DNA of 64,000 bases from Aselliscus stoliczkanus (GCA_033961575.1 CM066730.1:151617523-151681522); one strand, 5' to 3'. Counted from the stretch's first letter, positions 35,553 to 46,800 are shown. A program made the numbers and translations. The notes: generated by a model not told the origin, from the letters alone.

Positions 35553-35680
35553 TACAAAGCACTTTCATATGTATTGTCCTTCCATGTCCTCCCAGCACTC
35601 CTGTGAGGGAGGCGTTATGGTCCCCATTTTACAAATGATGACAGGGATGAGGAGAGATACTTACTGAGCACTTGTCATGG
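35545..35680 (-). mobile_element. MIR remnant spanning the copy B right edge
   Basis: 'tttacaaagcactttcatatgtattgtcc' and 'ccattttacaaatgatgacaggg' are antisense MIR-type text. It continues past the point where copy A diverges. Confidence 0.6.
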
Positions 35681-36000
35681 GCCAAGTCCTGAGAGAGTCA
35701 TTGATACTGGTTTTGGTCACTTCACTGCTCTCAGGGTCTGAAGGTACCTTCAAGGTCAACATGAGCCCACACATGAGACCATAGGTGCAGAATACAGAGG
35801 GTAATGGATGGAGCAGTAGTAGGGTATTTGGGCCACTTCCTCATGCAAACTACTTGTACTTTCAGGACTGCTAGAGCCCAATTCCATACACACCTCCTCC
35901 ATTTGACAATGCAGTGCTGCTATGCAAGCCAACTTTATGACTTGATAAACCAGACATCAAGTTCATGATGGGAGCTCAGGTTACATGGTAATTTCATGAC
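35681..36000. other. Intergenic sequence, no feature recognised
   Basis: No repeat or gene recognised with confidence. Confidence 0.35.
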
Positions 36001-37054
36001 TCATGGTTAAGCAAGCATTCAGTCTCTACTAAGTCCCAATGAATGAAAACTAAAAGCTGTGTCTCAAAAGGAGAGTAGCTATCCTCAGAGAATGGCAAGG
36101 CTTTGCTCCAAAACCCTAAGAGTCTATGCTATGATTCACCTATAGGGGCCCATCAAAGGCTCCAAACAACATCTCTATCTGCTACTGTCTCTTCCAGTGT
36201 CATCAGATCTGCTGGATCGTATGGTCCAAACGGCAGGGCCGCTTGCACAGCAGCTTGGACCCACTGCACAACCTTCTCTTGTTCTGGGCTTCACTCAGGA
36301 CAATAGGCTTTTCAGGCCACTCAGTAAACACACCAGAATAGCACACCCAAAGGAAGACCATGTTGCCCCCCAAATCCAAGGAAACCCCACTAGGCATTGT
36401 GCCTCTTGTGTGTGTGGTAGGGAGGGCCAAAGGTAACAACTTACCCTTCACTTTAGAAGGATATCTTGACATGCCTCACACCACTAGACCCCTTATAAAT
36501 TGTGCTGAGGCAGAAGGCTCCTGGATTTTTGTTGGATTATTTTCCATCCTCTGACATGCAAAAGTCTTACCATTATGTCTCACATAGTGGCTACGTCCTA
36601 CTCACCAGGTGCAAACATCATACATGTAATATCATCAATGTAATGGAGCAGTGTGCTTTCTTGTGCAACCAAAAGGATATCAAGATCTTTAAGGACAAAA
36701 TTATCCTCATAGGACTGGGATGTAGATATACCCCTGAAGTAGAATAGTGAAAAATGTGTTACTGGGGCCGGCCGAGTGGCGCAGTGGTTAAGCGCTGGCT
36801 TGGGAAGCCAGCAACCCCGGTTCATGTCCCACATATGAGGATCAGTGACACTGCCCTCAAAAAAATCTTTACTAATGAGTTATTAAGAAAACAGCATTTG
36901 CCAGATCAATGGCTACTTACCAGGTGCCATAGAATGTGCCCATTTGCTCAAGCATTGAAGCCACATCTGGAAATGCAGTTGCAATTGGAGTCACCACCTT
37001 GTTAAGCTTATAATAATCCTCTACCTTTCTCCAAGAGCCATGTTTTTCTGCATA
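36001..37054 (-). pseudogene. Endogenous retrovirus pol remnant (ERVL-like), broken
   Basis: The minus strand carries a decayed retroviral pol. The clearest sign is the reverse-transcriptase motif YIDDI, encoded at 36628-36642 in a short open piece. Neighbouring pieces in other frames (36203-36472) are consistent with pol sequence downstream of the catalytic core. Stops, frameshifts and a SINE (36764-36866) interrupt it. No LTR pair was found, so class III (ERVL) is a judgement from the flavour of the sequence. It cannot be functional. Confidence 0.6.
36764..36866 (+). mobile_element. Short-form SINE inside the ERV remnant
   Basis: GGGGCCGGCCGAGTGGCGCA head ending CTGCCCTC plus a short A-tail. 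Flanking duplication is short and unclear (TTACT). Confidence 0.9.
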
Positions 37055-37801
37055 TGAGGTCTGACTATTAAGTTCGCGAACTCATCCCTAGAAAAAGTGT
37101 TACATATTTCGTTGCTGAACCTCACTATGGTCACCTTCGAAGCACTCCCCTTGGGAAGCTGTGCACTGACACCAGTGCTGAGTCCACTCTTCAGAGCAAT
37201 TTTAGAGCTCTTTGTGGAATGGCCATCAGAGCTGTCATCATATTACGCTTCATGTCCTGAATGTCATCAAAATGTCTTCCTTCCAATATTCCCTTTACCT
37301 TCGGGTAAAGAAAGAAGTCATTGGGGGCTAGATCAGGTGAGTTGGGAGAGTTCCAATAGCTATTTGTTTATTGGCTAAAAATTCCCTCTCAGACAATGCC
37401 ATGTGAGCTGGTGCATTGTCGTTATGCAAAAGCCATGAATTGTTGGCAAAAAGTTCAGATCATTTTTGTCTAACTTTTTCACGCATCCTTTTCAGCACTT
37501 CCAAATAGTAAACTTGGTTACCTGTTTGTCCAGTTGGTACAAATTCATAATGAATAATCCCTCTGATATCAAAAAGTTCAGCAACGTCATTTTGACTCTT
37601 GATTTGGACTGATGGAACATTTTGATTGTGGAGAATTGGCTGACTTCCATTGTGTACTTTGACACTTTGTTCAAGATCATATTGGTACACCCATGCTTCA
37701 TCACCAGTGATAACATGGCCCAAAACATCGTCTTGCCTCTCCAAATGGTCTTGGCAAACTGCGACTCTCCTCTGCTTTTGTTTATCAGTGAGCTTTTTCA
37801 G
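37055..37801 (-). mobile_element. Mariner transposon fragment
   Basis: A Tc1/mariner DNA element, truncated. The outer end next to a TA (37053-37054) begins TGAGGTCTGACTATTAAG. On the minus strand an open piece reads through LTDKQKQRRVAVCQDHL and the first catalytic Asp in ITGDEAWVYQYD. The later catalytic residues fall in the degraded part nearer 37150-37400. The 5' end of the transposase and the other inverted repeat are missing, because the sequence switches to a partial SINE at about 37802. Dead. Confidence 0.92.
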
Positions 37802-38057
37802 CATAGGCTGCAGTGGGGCTGGCCAGCAGCTGGCATGAGCTTTCATTAGCTACCGTGAGACACTGTGAGTGGCTGTCCAATGGCTGCTGGGAAGAGTGCA
37901 ATGATAATACTAACATGGGCCAGTAAAGCAACATCCTCCACAACTAGACTGAGAATAAAAGGACAGCAACTTGCCTGTTCCCCTTCCCCTGTTCCCCAAT
38001 GTTGTTCCCCTCCCTCAATTCCCCAATAAAAAATCTTAAAAAAAAAAAAAAAAAAAA
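37802..38057 (+). mobile_element. Headless long-form SINE fused to mariner
   Basis: Starts within the SINE body ('cataggctgcagt...ggccagcagctg') and runs to AATAAAAAATCTT plus A-tail. The tRNA-like head is missing and no duplication flanks it. Confidence 0.9.
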
Positions 38058-38554
38058 GAATTAAAGTGGGAGAAGTGTTTCAGAACCAGCCAGTCCCAGA
38101 GGCCTATAACACACATCCGCATAACCATCAATCAGTGAGTTCAAGGAAGTGTGATTCCCTTCAATGATGAGAGACTTACAAAATTATGTAACATTTTTAG
38201 AAAGTGATATTTAATAGGAAGCTGGAAGAAATAAGAACAGTTAAACACTGTCCCAAGAAGGAGGTAGTCAGAGAGGATCTGAAGAATATTAAAATCAGAA
38301 TGAGAAGAGGGTAAGGAACAAAAAAATGAAGATTAGGAGCTCTATTTGAAACTTCCAAATAAATTATAGTAGGTTTGCTATTTTTAAATTGTATTTGGGT
38401 CATAAAAAAGAATATTAATGAAGGCTTCAGCTGTGACAAAAATTGTTATGAATTTAGAGGTTCCTGATATGGTAAGCTAGAGTAGAGTAGGTTGAACAGC
38501 CTGGATCAGCTGCAGAACCCTTTTCTCATGGCCCTAGTTAAAAGTGGAAGCATT
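38058..38554. other. Unassigned sequence
   Basis: A/T-rich, with no gene or repeat family recognised with confidence. Confidence 0.35.
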
Positions 38555-38733
38555 GGGGTGGCTGGTTAACTCAGTTGGTTAGAGCCTAGTGCTCACAACA
38601 CCTAGGTTGCTGGTTTGATCCTCGCATGGGCCACTGAGCCGCACCCTCCATAACTAGATTGAAACAACTGCTTGACTTGGAGCTGATGGGCCCTGGAAAA
38701 ACACACTGTTTCCTATTTAAAAAAAAAAAAAAA
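38555..38733 (+). mobile_element. VES-like bat SINE
   Basis: Head 'ggggtggctggttaactcagttggttagagc', B-box-like 'tggtttgatcctc', body 'accctccataactagattgaaacaactgcttgacttgg' and an A-tail leading into the GAAA satellite. This layout is typical of VES SINEs of bats and supports the host assignment. Confidence 0.85.
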
Positions 38734-38738
38734 GAAAC

Positions 38739-38828
<90 letters not shown>

Positions 38829-38862
38829 GAAGGAAGGAAGGAAGGAAGGAAGGAAGGAAGGA

Positions 38863-38922
<60 letters not shown>

Positions 38923-38925
38923 ATA
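38734..38925. repeat. Composite (GAAA)n-(GGAA)n-(GAAA)n microsatellite
   Basis: About 190 bases of near-perfect tetranucleotides: AAAG units, a block of AAGG units (about 38826-38862), then AAAG again. It grew from the SINE A-tail. The long Lys/Arg and Phe/Leu frames across it are artefacts. Confidence 0.97.
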
Positions 38926-38939
38926 GTAGAAGCCTTATG

Positions 38940-39391
38940 AGTCACCTGATGAAAGGCTCAAAGCAATATTCCCAAGTGTGGTAAATGTTACCACCAAAGA
39001 AAGGACAATCAAGCATTATGCCTCTTTCTTAGTGATAAGTGGTGTCAGGAGTAACAACTTGTCCTTTGCTTTGGAAGGAATGTCTCCTCTAGGACAGGGG
39101 TTGGCAAGCAACCCCTCTTAATTTTGTAAGTGAAGTTTTTTTGGCACCCACCCATATCCATTTGTTTATATATTGTCAATGACTGGTTTCACACTACAGT
39201 GGAAAAATTGAGTAGCTGCAAAAGATACCTTATACCCTGCACAGCCTAAAAGATTTACTAACTGGCTCTTTAAAAAGAAAACGTTGCCAACTCCTGCTCC
39301 AGGATAAGAGGTTCCCTAAAACACTCCACCAATGTGGATGACCCTTGAACCTTCATAGAGTATATGTCCCATTTAGAAAACTGATGTGTTT
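38940..39391 (-). pseudogene. ERV internal remnant, continued
   Basis: Resembles the ERV block at 36390-36470 in wording and leads without a break into the L1 target site. After removing the L1, the text joins to 42167 onward. No coding capacity. Confidence 0.4.
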
Positions 39392-42150
39392 CACAAAAAA
39401 GGAAAACTACAGGCCAATCTCCCTGATGAATATAGATGCAAAAATTCTCAATAAAATATTAGCAAACAGAATTCAGCAATATATTAAGAAGATCATACAT
39501 CATGATCAAGTGGGATTCATCCCTAGTGCGCAAGGCTGGTTCAACATCCGTAAATCAATTAATGTGATACACCACATCAACAAAATGAAGGATAAAGATC
39601 ACATGGTCATCTCAATAGATGCAGAAAAAGCATTTGACAAAATCCAACAGCCATTTATGTTAAAAACCCTTAGCAAAGTGGGAATACAGGGATCATATCT
39701 CAACATAATAAAAGCCATATATGATAAACCTACAGCTAACATCATACTCAATGGGGAAAAGCTAAAACCATTCCCCTTAAGATCAGGAACAAGACAAGGC
39801 TGTCCACTTTCTCCTCTTATTCAACATAGTTCTGAAGTTCTAGCCACAGTAATCAGACAACAAAAAGAAATAAAAGGCATCCAAATTGGCAAGGAAGAAG
39901 TAAAATTGTCATTATATGCAGATGACATGATACTGTATATAGAGAACCCCAAAGACTCCATCAAAAAACTATTGGAACTGATAGACGAATTCGGTAAAGT
40001 AGCAGGATATAAAATCAATGTTCAGAAATCAGTGGCATTTGCATATACCAAATAATAAACTAATGGAAAGAGAAATTAAGAAAACTGTCCCATTTATAAT
40101 TGCGTCAAGAACTATAAAATACTTAGGAATAAATTTTACCAAAGAAGTGAAAGATCTGTACTCAGAAAATTATAAGACACTGAAGAAAGAAATCATAGAA
40201 GATACAAATAAATGGAAACACCTACCATGCTCATGGATAGGAAGAATTAATACAGTTAAAATGTCCATACTGCCTAAAGCAATATATAGATTCAATGCAA
40301 TTCCTATCAAACTACCAAGGGCATTTTTCACAGAAATAGAAAATATAATCCTAAAATTTATATGGAATCATAAAAGACCCAGAATAGCCTCGGCAATTCT
40401 GAGAAATAAAAACAAAGTCGGGGGGATCACGCTACCAGACATCAAAACCTACTACAAGGCCACAGTAATCAAGATAGTTTGGTATTGGCATAAAAACAGG
40501 CACATCGATCAGTGGAACAGAACAGAGAGCCCAGAAATAAATCCAAGCATTTATGGACAGTTAATCTATGACAAGGGAAGCAAGAATTTACACTGGAGTA
40601 AAGATAGTCTATTCAATAAATGGTGCTGGGAAAATTGGACTGACACATGCAAAAAAATGAAAATGGACCACATACTTACACGATATACGAGAACAAACTC
40701 AAAATGGATTAAAGACTTAAATGTAAGACCTGAAACCATAAAACTCCTAGAAGAAAACACAGGGAGTAAATTTGCAGACATTACCCGGAACAATATTTTT
40801 ACTGATACATCCCTACGGGCAAGGGAAGTAAAAGAAAAAATGAACATATGGGATTATATCAGACTTAAAAGTTTTTTCACAACAAAGGAAACCATTAATA
40901 AAACAAAAAGGAAGCCTACTGAATGGGAGAATGTATTTGCCAACGATATATCTGATAAGGGGTTAATATCCAAAATTTATAAAACACTCATGAAACTCAA
41001 CACCAAAAAAACAAACAACCCAATTAAAAAATGGGCAGAAGATATGAAGAGACATTTCTCTAAAGAGGACATACAGATGGCCAACAGGCATATGAAAAAA
41101 AGTTCAATCTCACTGGTCATTAGGGAAATGCAAATAAAAACCACCATGAGATACCACCTCACTCCAGTCAGAATGGGTATCATCAACAAATCAACAAACA
41201 ACAAGTGCTGGCGGGGGCTGTGGAGAAAAGGGGACCCTGCTGCACTGTTGGTGGGACTGCAGATTGGTGCAGCCACTATGGAAGTCAGTATGGAGGTATC
41301 TCAAAGAACTGGAAATAGAGCTACCGTTTGACCCAGCAATTCCACTCCTAGGTATTTATCCTGAAAAAACCAAGACACTTATTCAAAAAAAGTTATGCAC
41401 CCCTATGTTCATAGCAGCACAATTTACAATAACGAAGACTTGGAAACAACCAAAATGCCCATCAGTAGATGACTAGTTTAAGAAACTGTGGTATATTTGT
41501 ACAATGGAGTATTACTCCGCTATAAGGAAGAATGAAATCGTGCCATTTGCAATGATATGGATGGACCTAGAGACTATAATGTTGAGTGAAATAAGTCAGT
41601 CAGAGAAAGACAAATACCATATGATCTCACTCATATGTGGAATCTGAAAAACTATGAATGAGCAAAGTAAACAGAAACTGTCTCATAGATATAGACGAAA
41701 AATCAGGGTTGCTAATTGGGAGGGGAATGGGGATGAGGGAGAAGGGGAAGGGATTAGACAGCAAAAATAGGCAACTACAATATTGCCACTGGGATAGGAA
41801 AAACAGTTTGGTGAATATAATTAATAATGTTGTAAATATTCTGTGGAATGTCAGATGATCATAGGTCTTGTTAGGGAGACCATTTCATGGATGGAGCAGA
41901 GGTTTGATCACTGCACTGTATTACTAAAGCGGAGGTGGTATACCTACTGTAATTGAATATATATAGATAGTCATGGGATGTGGATTATACTGTGGAAGAG
42001 AGTTAGAGGAAGAGTAATAGATATATATGATATGGGGGGGAGTGGGGTGGTGAATTGGGGGTGGGGGTTGTCACTTTGAGGGGTAAAATGTATAACTATT
42101 ACACTGTGTTGTACACCTGAAACTAATTAAAAATAAAATAAATAAAAAAA
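39392..42150 (+). mobile_element. 5'-truncated L1 (2.76 kb) with perfect target-site duplication
   Basis: Starts inside the ORF2 reverse-transcriptase region and runs to the A-rich tail. The 16-bp duplication GAAAACTGATGTGTTT lies at 39376-39391 and 42151-42166. This is the best-preserved L1 in the window. Confidence 0.98.
39405..41641 (+). pseudogene. L1 ORF2 3' half in the 2.76-kb L1
   Basis: Two long open pieces cover the reverse transcriptase and C-terminal region. The first, open to 40055, contains [10 protein letters not shown]. The second runs 40018-41331 (437 codons) and overlaps the first in another frame, showing one small frameshift near 40030. A further shift near 41220-41264 moves the reading to the frame at 41264-41476. 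The endonuclease domain is absent because of 5' truncation. The few lesions suggest recent insertion. The long open frames are an L1 relic, not a host gene. Confidence 0.93.
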
Positions 42151-42166
42151 GAAAACTGATGTGTTT

Positions 42167-43613
42167 GACATTTCCTGCTCTTGGGTCTAATGAGCTTAGT
42201 GCCATTAATATAATGAACAGCATGATAGTCTGCAAAATATCAAGGTTAGTATGCTCCTTGCAGACTATATGTGAAGACAGAGAACAGTACCACAAATTAA
42301 CTTGGCCCTGGGATAAAAGTGAAAGTGTACTGATATCCTTGCCGTGAGTGCATGTCTACTTTCAACCACTGTCACCCCCTTCTAAGACTGGGAACTACAT
42401 TTCTCAGAATCTCCTTTTCTATATGGTTCCAGAGTAGTTTCCCAGTAAGAGGAATTCACGCAATATTAGGGAAGCATAAGTGAAATAGAAGCCATTATTC
42501 TCTAGAGGTGGTTGAAGCAAGACACATGAATGGACAAGTGTATCAGAAAAGCTTCCCACAAACTCCTGAGACTGAGATGGTGGGAGCCTTTCAGAGATTT
42601 TTGAGGATCACAGCAGTGTCCAGGCAAGCTTTTGGGAACCATGCACTTCATTGCTTTACAAAGAGACGTTCTGTGTCAGCTTCTCTGAGCTTCTGACCTT
42701 CAGCCACAGTTTCGTTGATCGCCACTCCCTCAGCACAGCTCTTCCCACAGTTGTATAAGCCCCTAATTCTGTATGAAATCCTTTATTTTCAGGATACAGA
42801 GGTGGCTTCTCTCTTCCTAACCAAACTCTGAACGCCTTTTTACTAAAAATGGTTCTGGAACTTGTTTTCTAATCAAATTAGATTTGAAAATAGTAACCTC
42901 ATTGAAATTGGAAAAGGGGACACTGCTGGTCCATGGCATTTGATGACAATACAGTTACTCAAATTACCCTCTGTAATTGGTTAGCATCAGGGGCCTATAG
43001 AAGGCAAGGCTTTGGAAGACCAAGTAGTTGTAATAATCAAACATTATGGTGGAAATAAAAAATACAAGGACTGTGGGATGGGCTGGTTTTTCCTGAGTGC
43101 ACTGGAGAACTTGGTAAAATATAATAAAGTATGACGAGCTGAATAGATGGGTAGAAAGCCAAAAAACATGACTGCCCAGAGGGAATCTCTCATTTTGTGT
43201 AGTGCAAAGTCTGGATGTCTGAAAACCAAACCAAGAGTCTGTTCTTGTGGTTAACCAGATTACACACAAATTTAAATCATAGTCTTGCTTATTATATCAT
43301 TAAAGTTATAGAGTTAGTAGAGAAAGGCTTGGATTCTGACAATTGTAATAGGGAAGTTTAGGTAAATTCCCACACTCCTCCAGCTCCCAAATTATATCAG
43401 TCTTTTTGTGCCATTTGCTAGCCCTTCTTCCCGTCTGAGAACCTTAGCTGCCCATTTCCTGAAGATTCTATAATTACCTTGCCTGAGGTACTCACCTTGC
43501 AGAGGTCTACTGATGATTCTTAAACCCATACTCTTGATCCCTCATTGCTTCCAGACACATTACAATACTCAAACCCTAATAGATCTAAAGAGAAGGACTA
43601 CAAAGTATGACTC
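42167..43613. other. Degenerate ERV/LTR-like sequence
   Basis: 42167-42340 continues the ERV text interrupted by the L1. About 42360-42840 looks like an old LTR ('actacatttctcagaatctcc', then 'aaatcctttattttcagga'). 42840-43613 is probably more ERV internal sequence. Assignments are tentative and there is no gene. Confidence 0.35.
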
Positions 43614-43627
43614 AAGAAGAGGTAACA

Positions 43628-44472
43628 GGGCAGGCCAAGTGGTGCGCTGGTTAAGAGTTGGCTTGGTGGGCCGGCCGAGTGGCGCATTGCTTAAGCGCTG
43701 GTTTTGGGATGCCAGCGGCCCCGGTTCGGATCCCACATGAGGGCCAGTGACACTGCCCTCTACAGCTAACAACAACTCCACCTGGAGCTGGGCTGCGCGA
43801 GCCCCGGTGACAGTGTGGGCTGCAGCCCCTGCTGCAGTGGGCTGCCATAGACTACAGTGAGTGGCCTGCAGCCAGCGTGAGCGGCTGGCAGCCAAGCATG
43901 AGCTGCCAATAGCCGCGGTGAGCGACATCCAAAGGCCAGTGACCAATCTGCCTCATCCGGGAAGAGCGCAATGACGATACCAACAGTGAAGCAACATCCT
44001 CCGCAACTAAACTGAAGAACAAAAGGACAGCAACTTGTCTGTTCCCCTTCCCCGATTCCCCAACGCTGTTCCCCTCCACCAATTCCCCAATAAAATCTTT
44101 AAAAAAAAAAAAAAAAAAAGAGTTGGCTTGGGACGCCAGCTCTGAGCAGCAGGGCCACCGGTTCGGATCCTACATGGGCCAGTGACATGTGCCCTCTACA
44201 GCTAAGATGGTAAACAACAGCTCAACCTGGAGCCGTGCTGCTGTGAGTCGCTGGCAATGGCATAGGCTGCAGTAAGCCTGGCCAGCAGCTGCCGTGAGCC
44301 ACCATGAGCGGCCATCCAATGGGGGGCGAGCACCTGCCTTACCCAGGAAGAGTGCAATGATAATACCAACATGGGCCAGTAAGGCAACATCCTCCACAAC
44401 TAGACTAAAGAACAAAAGACAGCAACTTATCTGTTCCCCTTCCCTGATTCCCCAATTTAAAAAAAAAAAAAA
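43628..44472 (+). mobile_element. Long-form SINE split by another SINE (outer copy)
   Basis: The outer SINE is at 43628-43666 and 44118-44472, interrupted after 39 bases. Its own duplication AAGAAGAGGTAACA lies at 43614-43627 and 44473-44486. The end reads CCAATTTAAAA. Confidence 0.95.
43667..44117 (+). mobile_element. Long-form SINE nested in the outer SINE
   Basis: Complete copy with head TGGGCCGGCCGAGTGGCGCA and AATAAAATCTTT end. Duplication AAGAGTTGGCTTGG lies at 43653-43666 and 44118-44131, inside the host SINE. Confidence 0.97.
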
Positions 44473-44486
44473 AAGAAGAGGTAACA

Positions 44487-45175
44487 AAACACCAAAACAG
44501 TCACAATGTTTTGATAACTTATATCCACAAAAACCTGAGGAATGTGTCTGGAAAAGGATTCCCAGATGTTATACTAAGGGAGAGAGAAATATAATTTTGG
44601 ATTGCACTGAATTTATTGATATAGGTATGTTAGCTCAAGCAACTTAAAATGGCTGTGACACCCTATTTTACTGGTTTGACTGAAACTTGGACTTAACAGT
44701 AGCCCATATTCAGTTAAGGAGAGATGCCAAAACATGTTTGGTGTATTGTAAAACAAGATATCCAGAGACTAAGAGAACTGGGAATGCTGGTTCATAAGAC
44801 TTCCAGAAAGCAGAGTGCTTTTACCTGACAAAGTCAGTAATGCACCTTCACTTTCTTCGTTCAGGGCTACATCAACCCCCCCCCAGCCTCTGTCAAAACC
44901 TAGTCTGCTAGGATGTTAATCAACTCATCATTTTGTAGAAGGTCATGCTGACCTTCTATACTGGTAATATCATTTTGATTGGACAGGTGAACAGAATCTG
45001 ATACCCTAGACATCCTGATGAGACACATAGGTGCCAGAAGGTATGGAACAAATCCTTCAAAAATTAAGGTATCCACCGCCTTAGTGAAATTTCTTCCTTC
45101 CAGTAGTCTCTAGCACAAGAAAATATCGCCTCCATGGTTAAGGATAGTTGCTTCATATCGCACCTCCAATCACAA
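44487..45175. other. Probable ERV internal remnant
   Basis: Decayed sequence without open frames. 44870-45175 has ERVL-like flavour by wording only. Treat as tentative. Confidence 0.35.
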
Positions 45176-45189
45176 AGAATTACAACTGG

Positions 45190-45818
45190 GGCCGGCCAAG
45201 TGGCGTATTGGTTAAGAGCTGGTTTTGGGATGCCGGCGGTCCCAGTTCGGATCCCACGTATGAGTGCCAGTGACACTGCCCTCTACAGCTAACAACAGCT
45301 CCACCTGGAGCTGGGCTGCGAGCTCCAGCGACGGTGTAGGCTGCAGCCCCTGCTGCAGTGGGCTGCCATAGGCTACAGTGAGTGGCCGGCAGCCAGTGTG
45401 AGCTGCCAATAACCGCGGTGAGCGACATCCAGAGGCCGGCGACGGATCTGCCTCATCCAGGGAAGACCGCAATGATGATACCAACATGGGCCAGTGAAGC
45501 AACGTCCTCCGCAACTAGACTGAAGAACAAAAAGACAGCAACTTGTCTGTTCCCCTTCCCCAATTCCCCAACACTGTTCCCCTCCCCCAATTCCCCAATT
45601 TTTAAAAAAAAAATTTTTTTTTAATTTTTTAAAAAAAAAATTTTTTTTTAAAAGAAAGAAAAGGCTAAAGAAATAACCTCAATTCTTAAAAAAAAAAAGA
45701 AAAGAAAAGAAAAGAGAAAAGGAAAGGAAAGGAAAGGAAAGGAAAGGAAAGGAAAGGAAAGGAAAGGAAAGGAAAGGAAAGGAAAGGAAAGGAAAGGAAA
45801 GGAAAGAAAAAAAGAAAC
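45190..45818 (+). mobile_element. Long-form SINE with extra 3' sequence (putative transduction)
   Basis: The SINE runs from 45190 to about 45600, then an A/T palindromic block (45600-45654), about 27 bases of unique-looking text (45661-45687), a second A-tail and a GGAAA array. The whole 629 bases lie between copies of AGAATTACAACTGG at 45176-45189 and 45819-45832, so they inserted as one unit. Confidence 0.93.
45719..45808. repeat. (GGAAA)n microsatellite
   Basis: About 17 pentamer units that grew within the second A-tail. Confidence 0.97.
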
Positions 45819-45901
45819 AGAATTACAACTGGATTTTGTAAGCAACGAACGTATTGGGCAAAGCCTCTATGGCCTGTTTACTGAGTAATGCGTCAGACTT
45901 G

Positions 45902-45917
45902 CCACAGGGGGGCAGTG
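45902..45917 (+). promoter_or_regulatory. CTCF-like motif
   Basis: CCACAGGGGGGCAGTG resembles the CTCF core (CCACnAGGGGGCAG) with one clear mismatch. Confidence 0.45.
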
Positions 45918-46580
45918 TGGAGTCTTGGAAAGCTCCCTGCTTCAAACAGGTATGGGTAACCTGGAGCTTATTTCTTATATGTAAAATTATAATTAAAAAC
46001 TTCTTCACAAGGTTATGGTGGCTACAAAATGAGGTAACAGGTGAGAAGGCCCTTTAAAGCACACATCCTCAGGTGTTGCCTGTACTTTACAATATGGTGC
46101 CAGTACAAAGACAACATTTTTATCAACATTAATCCAGGGTTTAAAGAATAAAAGTAATGCAATATCCTTCCACTAGCACTTAAGTCAGAAATACAGTACT
46201 GCCCAAGTGGCTTGTTACTCTGCAAAATGGGTGAGGCAAATGGCACCTGAGATCTACAAAGCCTCTCCACAGTGCTGCCTGCGGCACAGCTTTGCATCCA
46301 GGGAACTGTTGGGTGAGATGTGCACTAACCCTCCCTGAGCTCTCAAACTCTGAACGGAAGAGTTGGGGTTATTCTGAGCTCATCCTACCCCATTTCTGAG
46401 ACAGGCAGATTGCTTGCTCTCTTCCCTGTCGGGACATGTCACATCAAGAACACCAGAGGGCAGCAACTCCCCATAGTTGGTGTTGCCTGGGAAAACAGCA
46501 GCTGGACCAAGGGTGCCGCGGGCCACCGTTTCCAGCGCTCTTCTCCCTTCTCCTCAGGCCTGCACCACACATCAGAATGG
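45918..46580. other. Low-repeat sequence
   Basis: No gene recognised. Apart from the CTCF-like motif, nothing stands out. Confidence 0.4.
46450..46464 (+). promoter_or_regulatory. CTCF-like motif
   Basis: ACACCAGAGGGCAGC fits the CTCF core (CCASYAGRKGGCRS) closely. It has the same orientation as the motif 550 bases upstream. Confidence 0.5.
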
Positions 46581-46800
46581 TGCAGTGCAAAGATCCATGG
46601 CTTTGGTAACAGAGAGACCTGGGCTAGAAGCCCACCTTACCATTTACTTCCTATGACCTCGACAAGTGACCTCAAGCCTCCAAACCATGGTTTGCTCATC
46701 TGGAAAGATAAGGTACCTCATAGAATTACTCATAGCATTACTGGAATAAGTGAGATAATGTGGGTAAATTACCATTGTCCAAATATTAGTTGTTCTTAGG
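46581..46800 (+). mobile_element. MIR SINE remnant
   Basis: 'ccatggctttggtaacagagagacctgggctagaagccc' and 'gtttgctcatctgga' are MIR text in sense orientation. Confidence 0.8.

Noticed and set aside
36000..37055. Active retroviral polymerase
   Set aside because: Only the YIDDI area is recognisable. Frames are broken and interrupted by a SINE.
37460..37846. 128-codon frame as a domesticated transposase gene
   Set aside because: It mixes mariner text with SINE text at its N-terminus, lacks the rest of the transposase and has no supporting gene structure.
38586..38945. Phe/Leu- and Lys/Glu-rich open frames
   Set aside because: They are translations of the GAAA/GGAA microsatellite.
40018..41331. 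437-codon open frame as a host gene
   Set aside because: It is the 3' half of L1 ORF2, within an L1 bounded by perfect duplications and frameshifted against the preceding piece.
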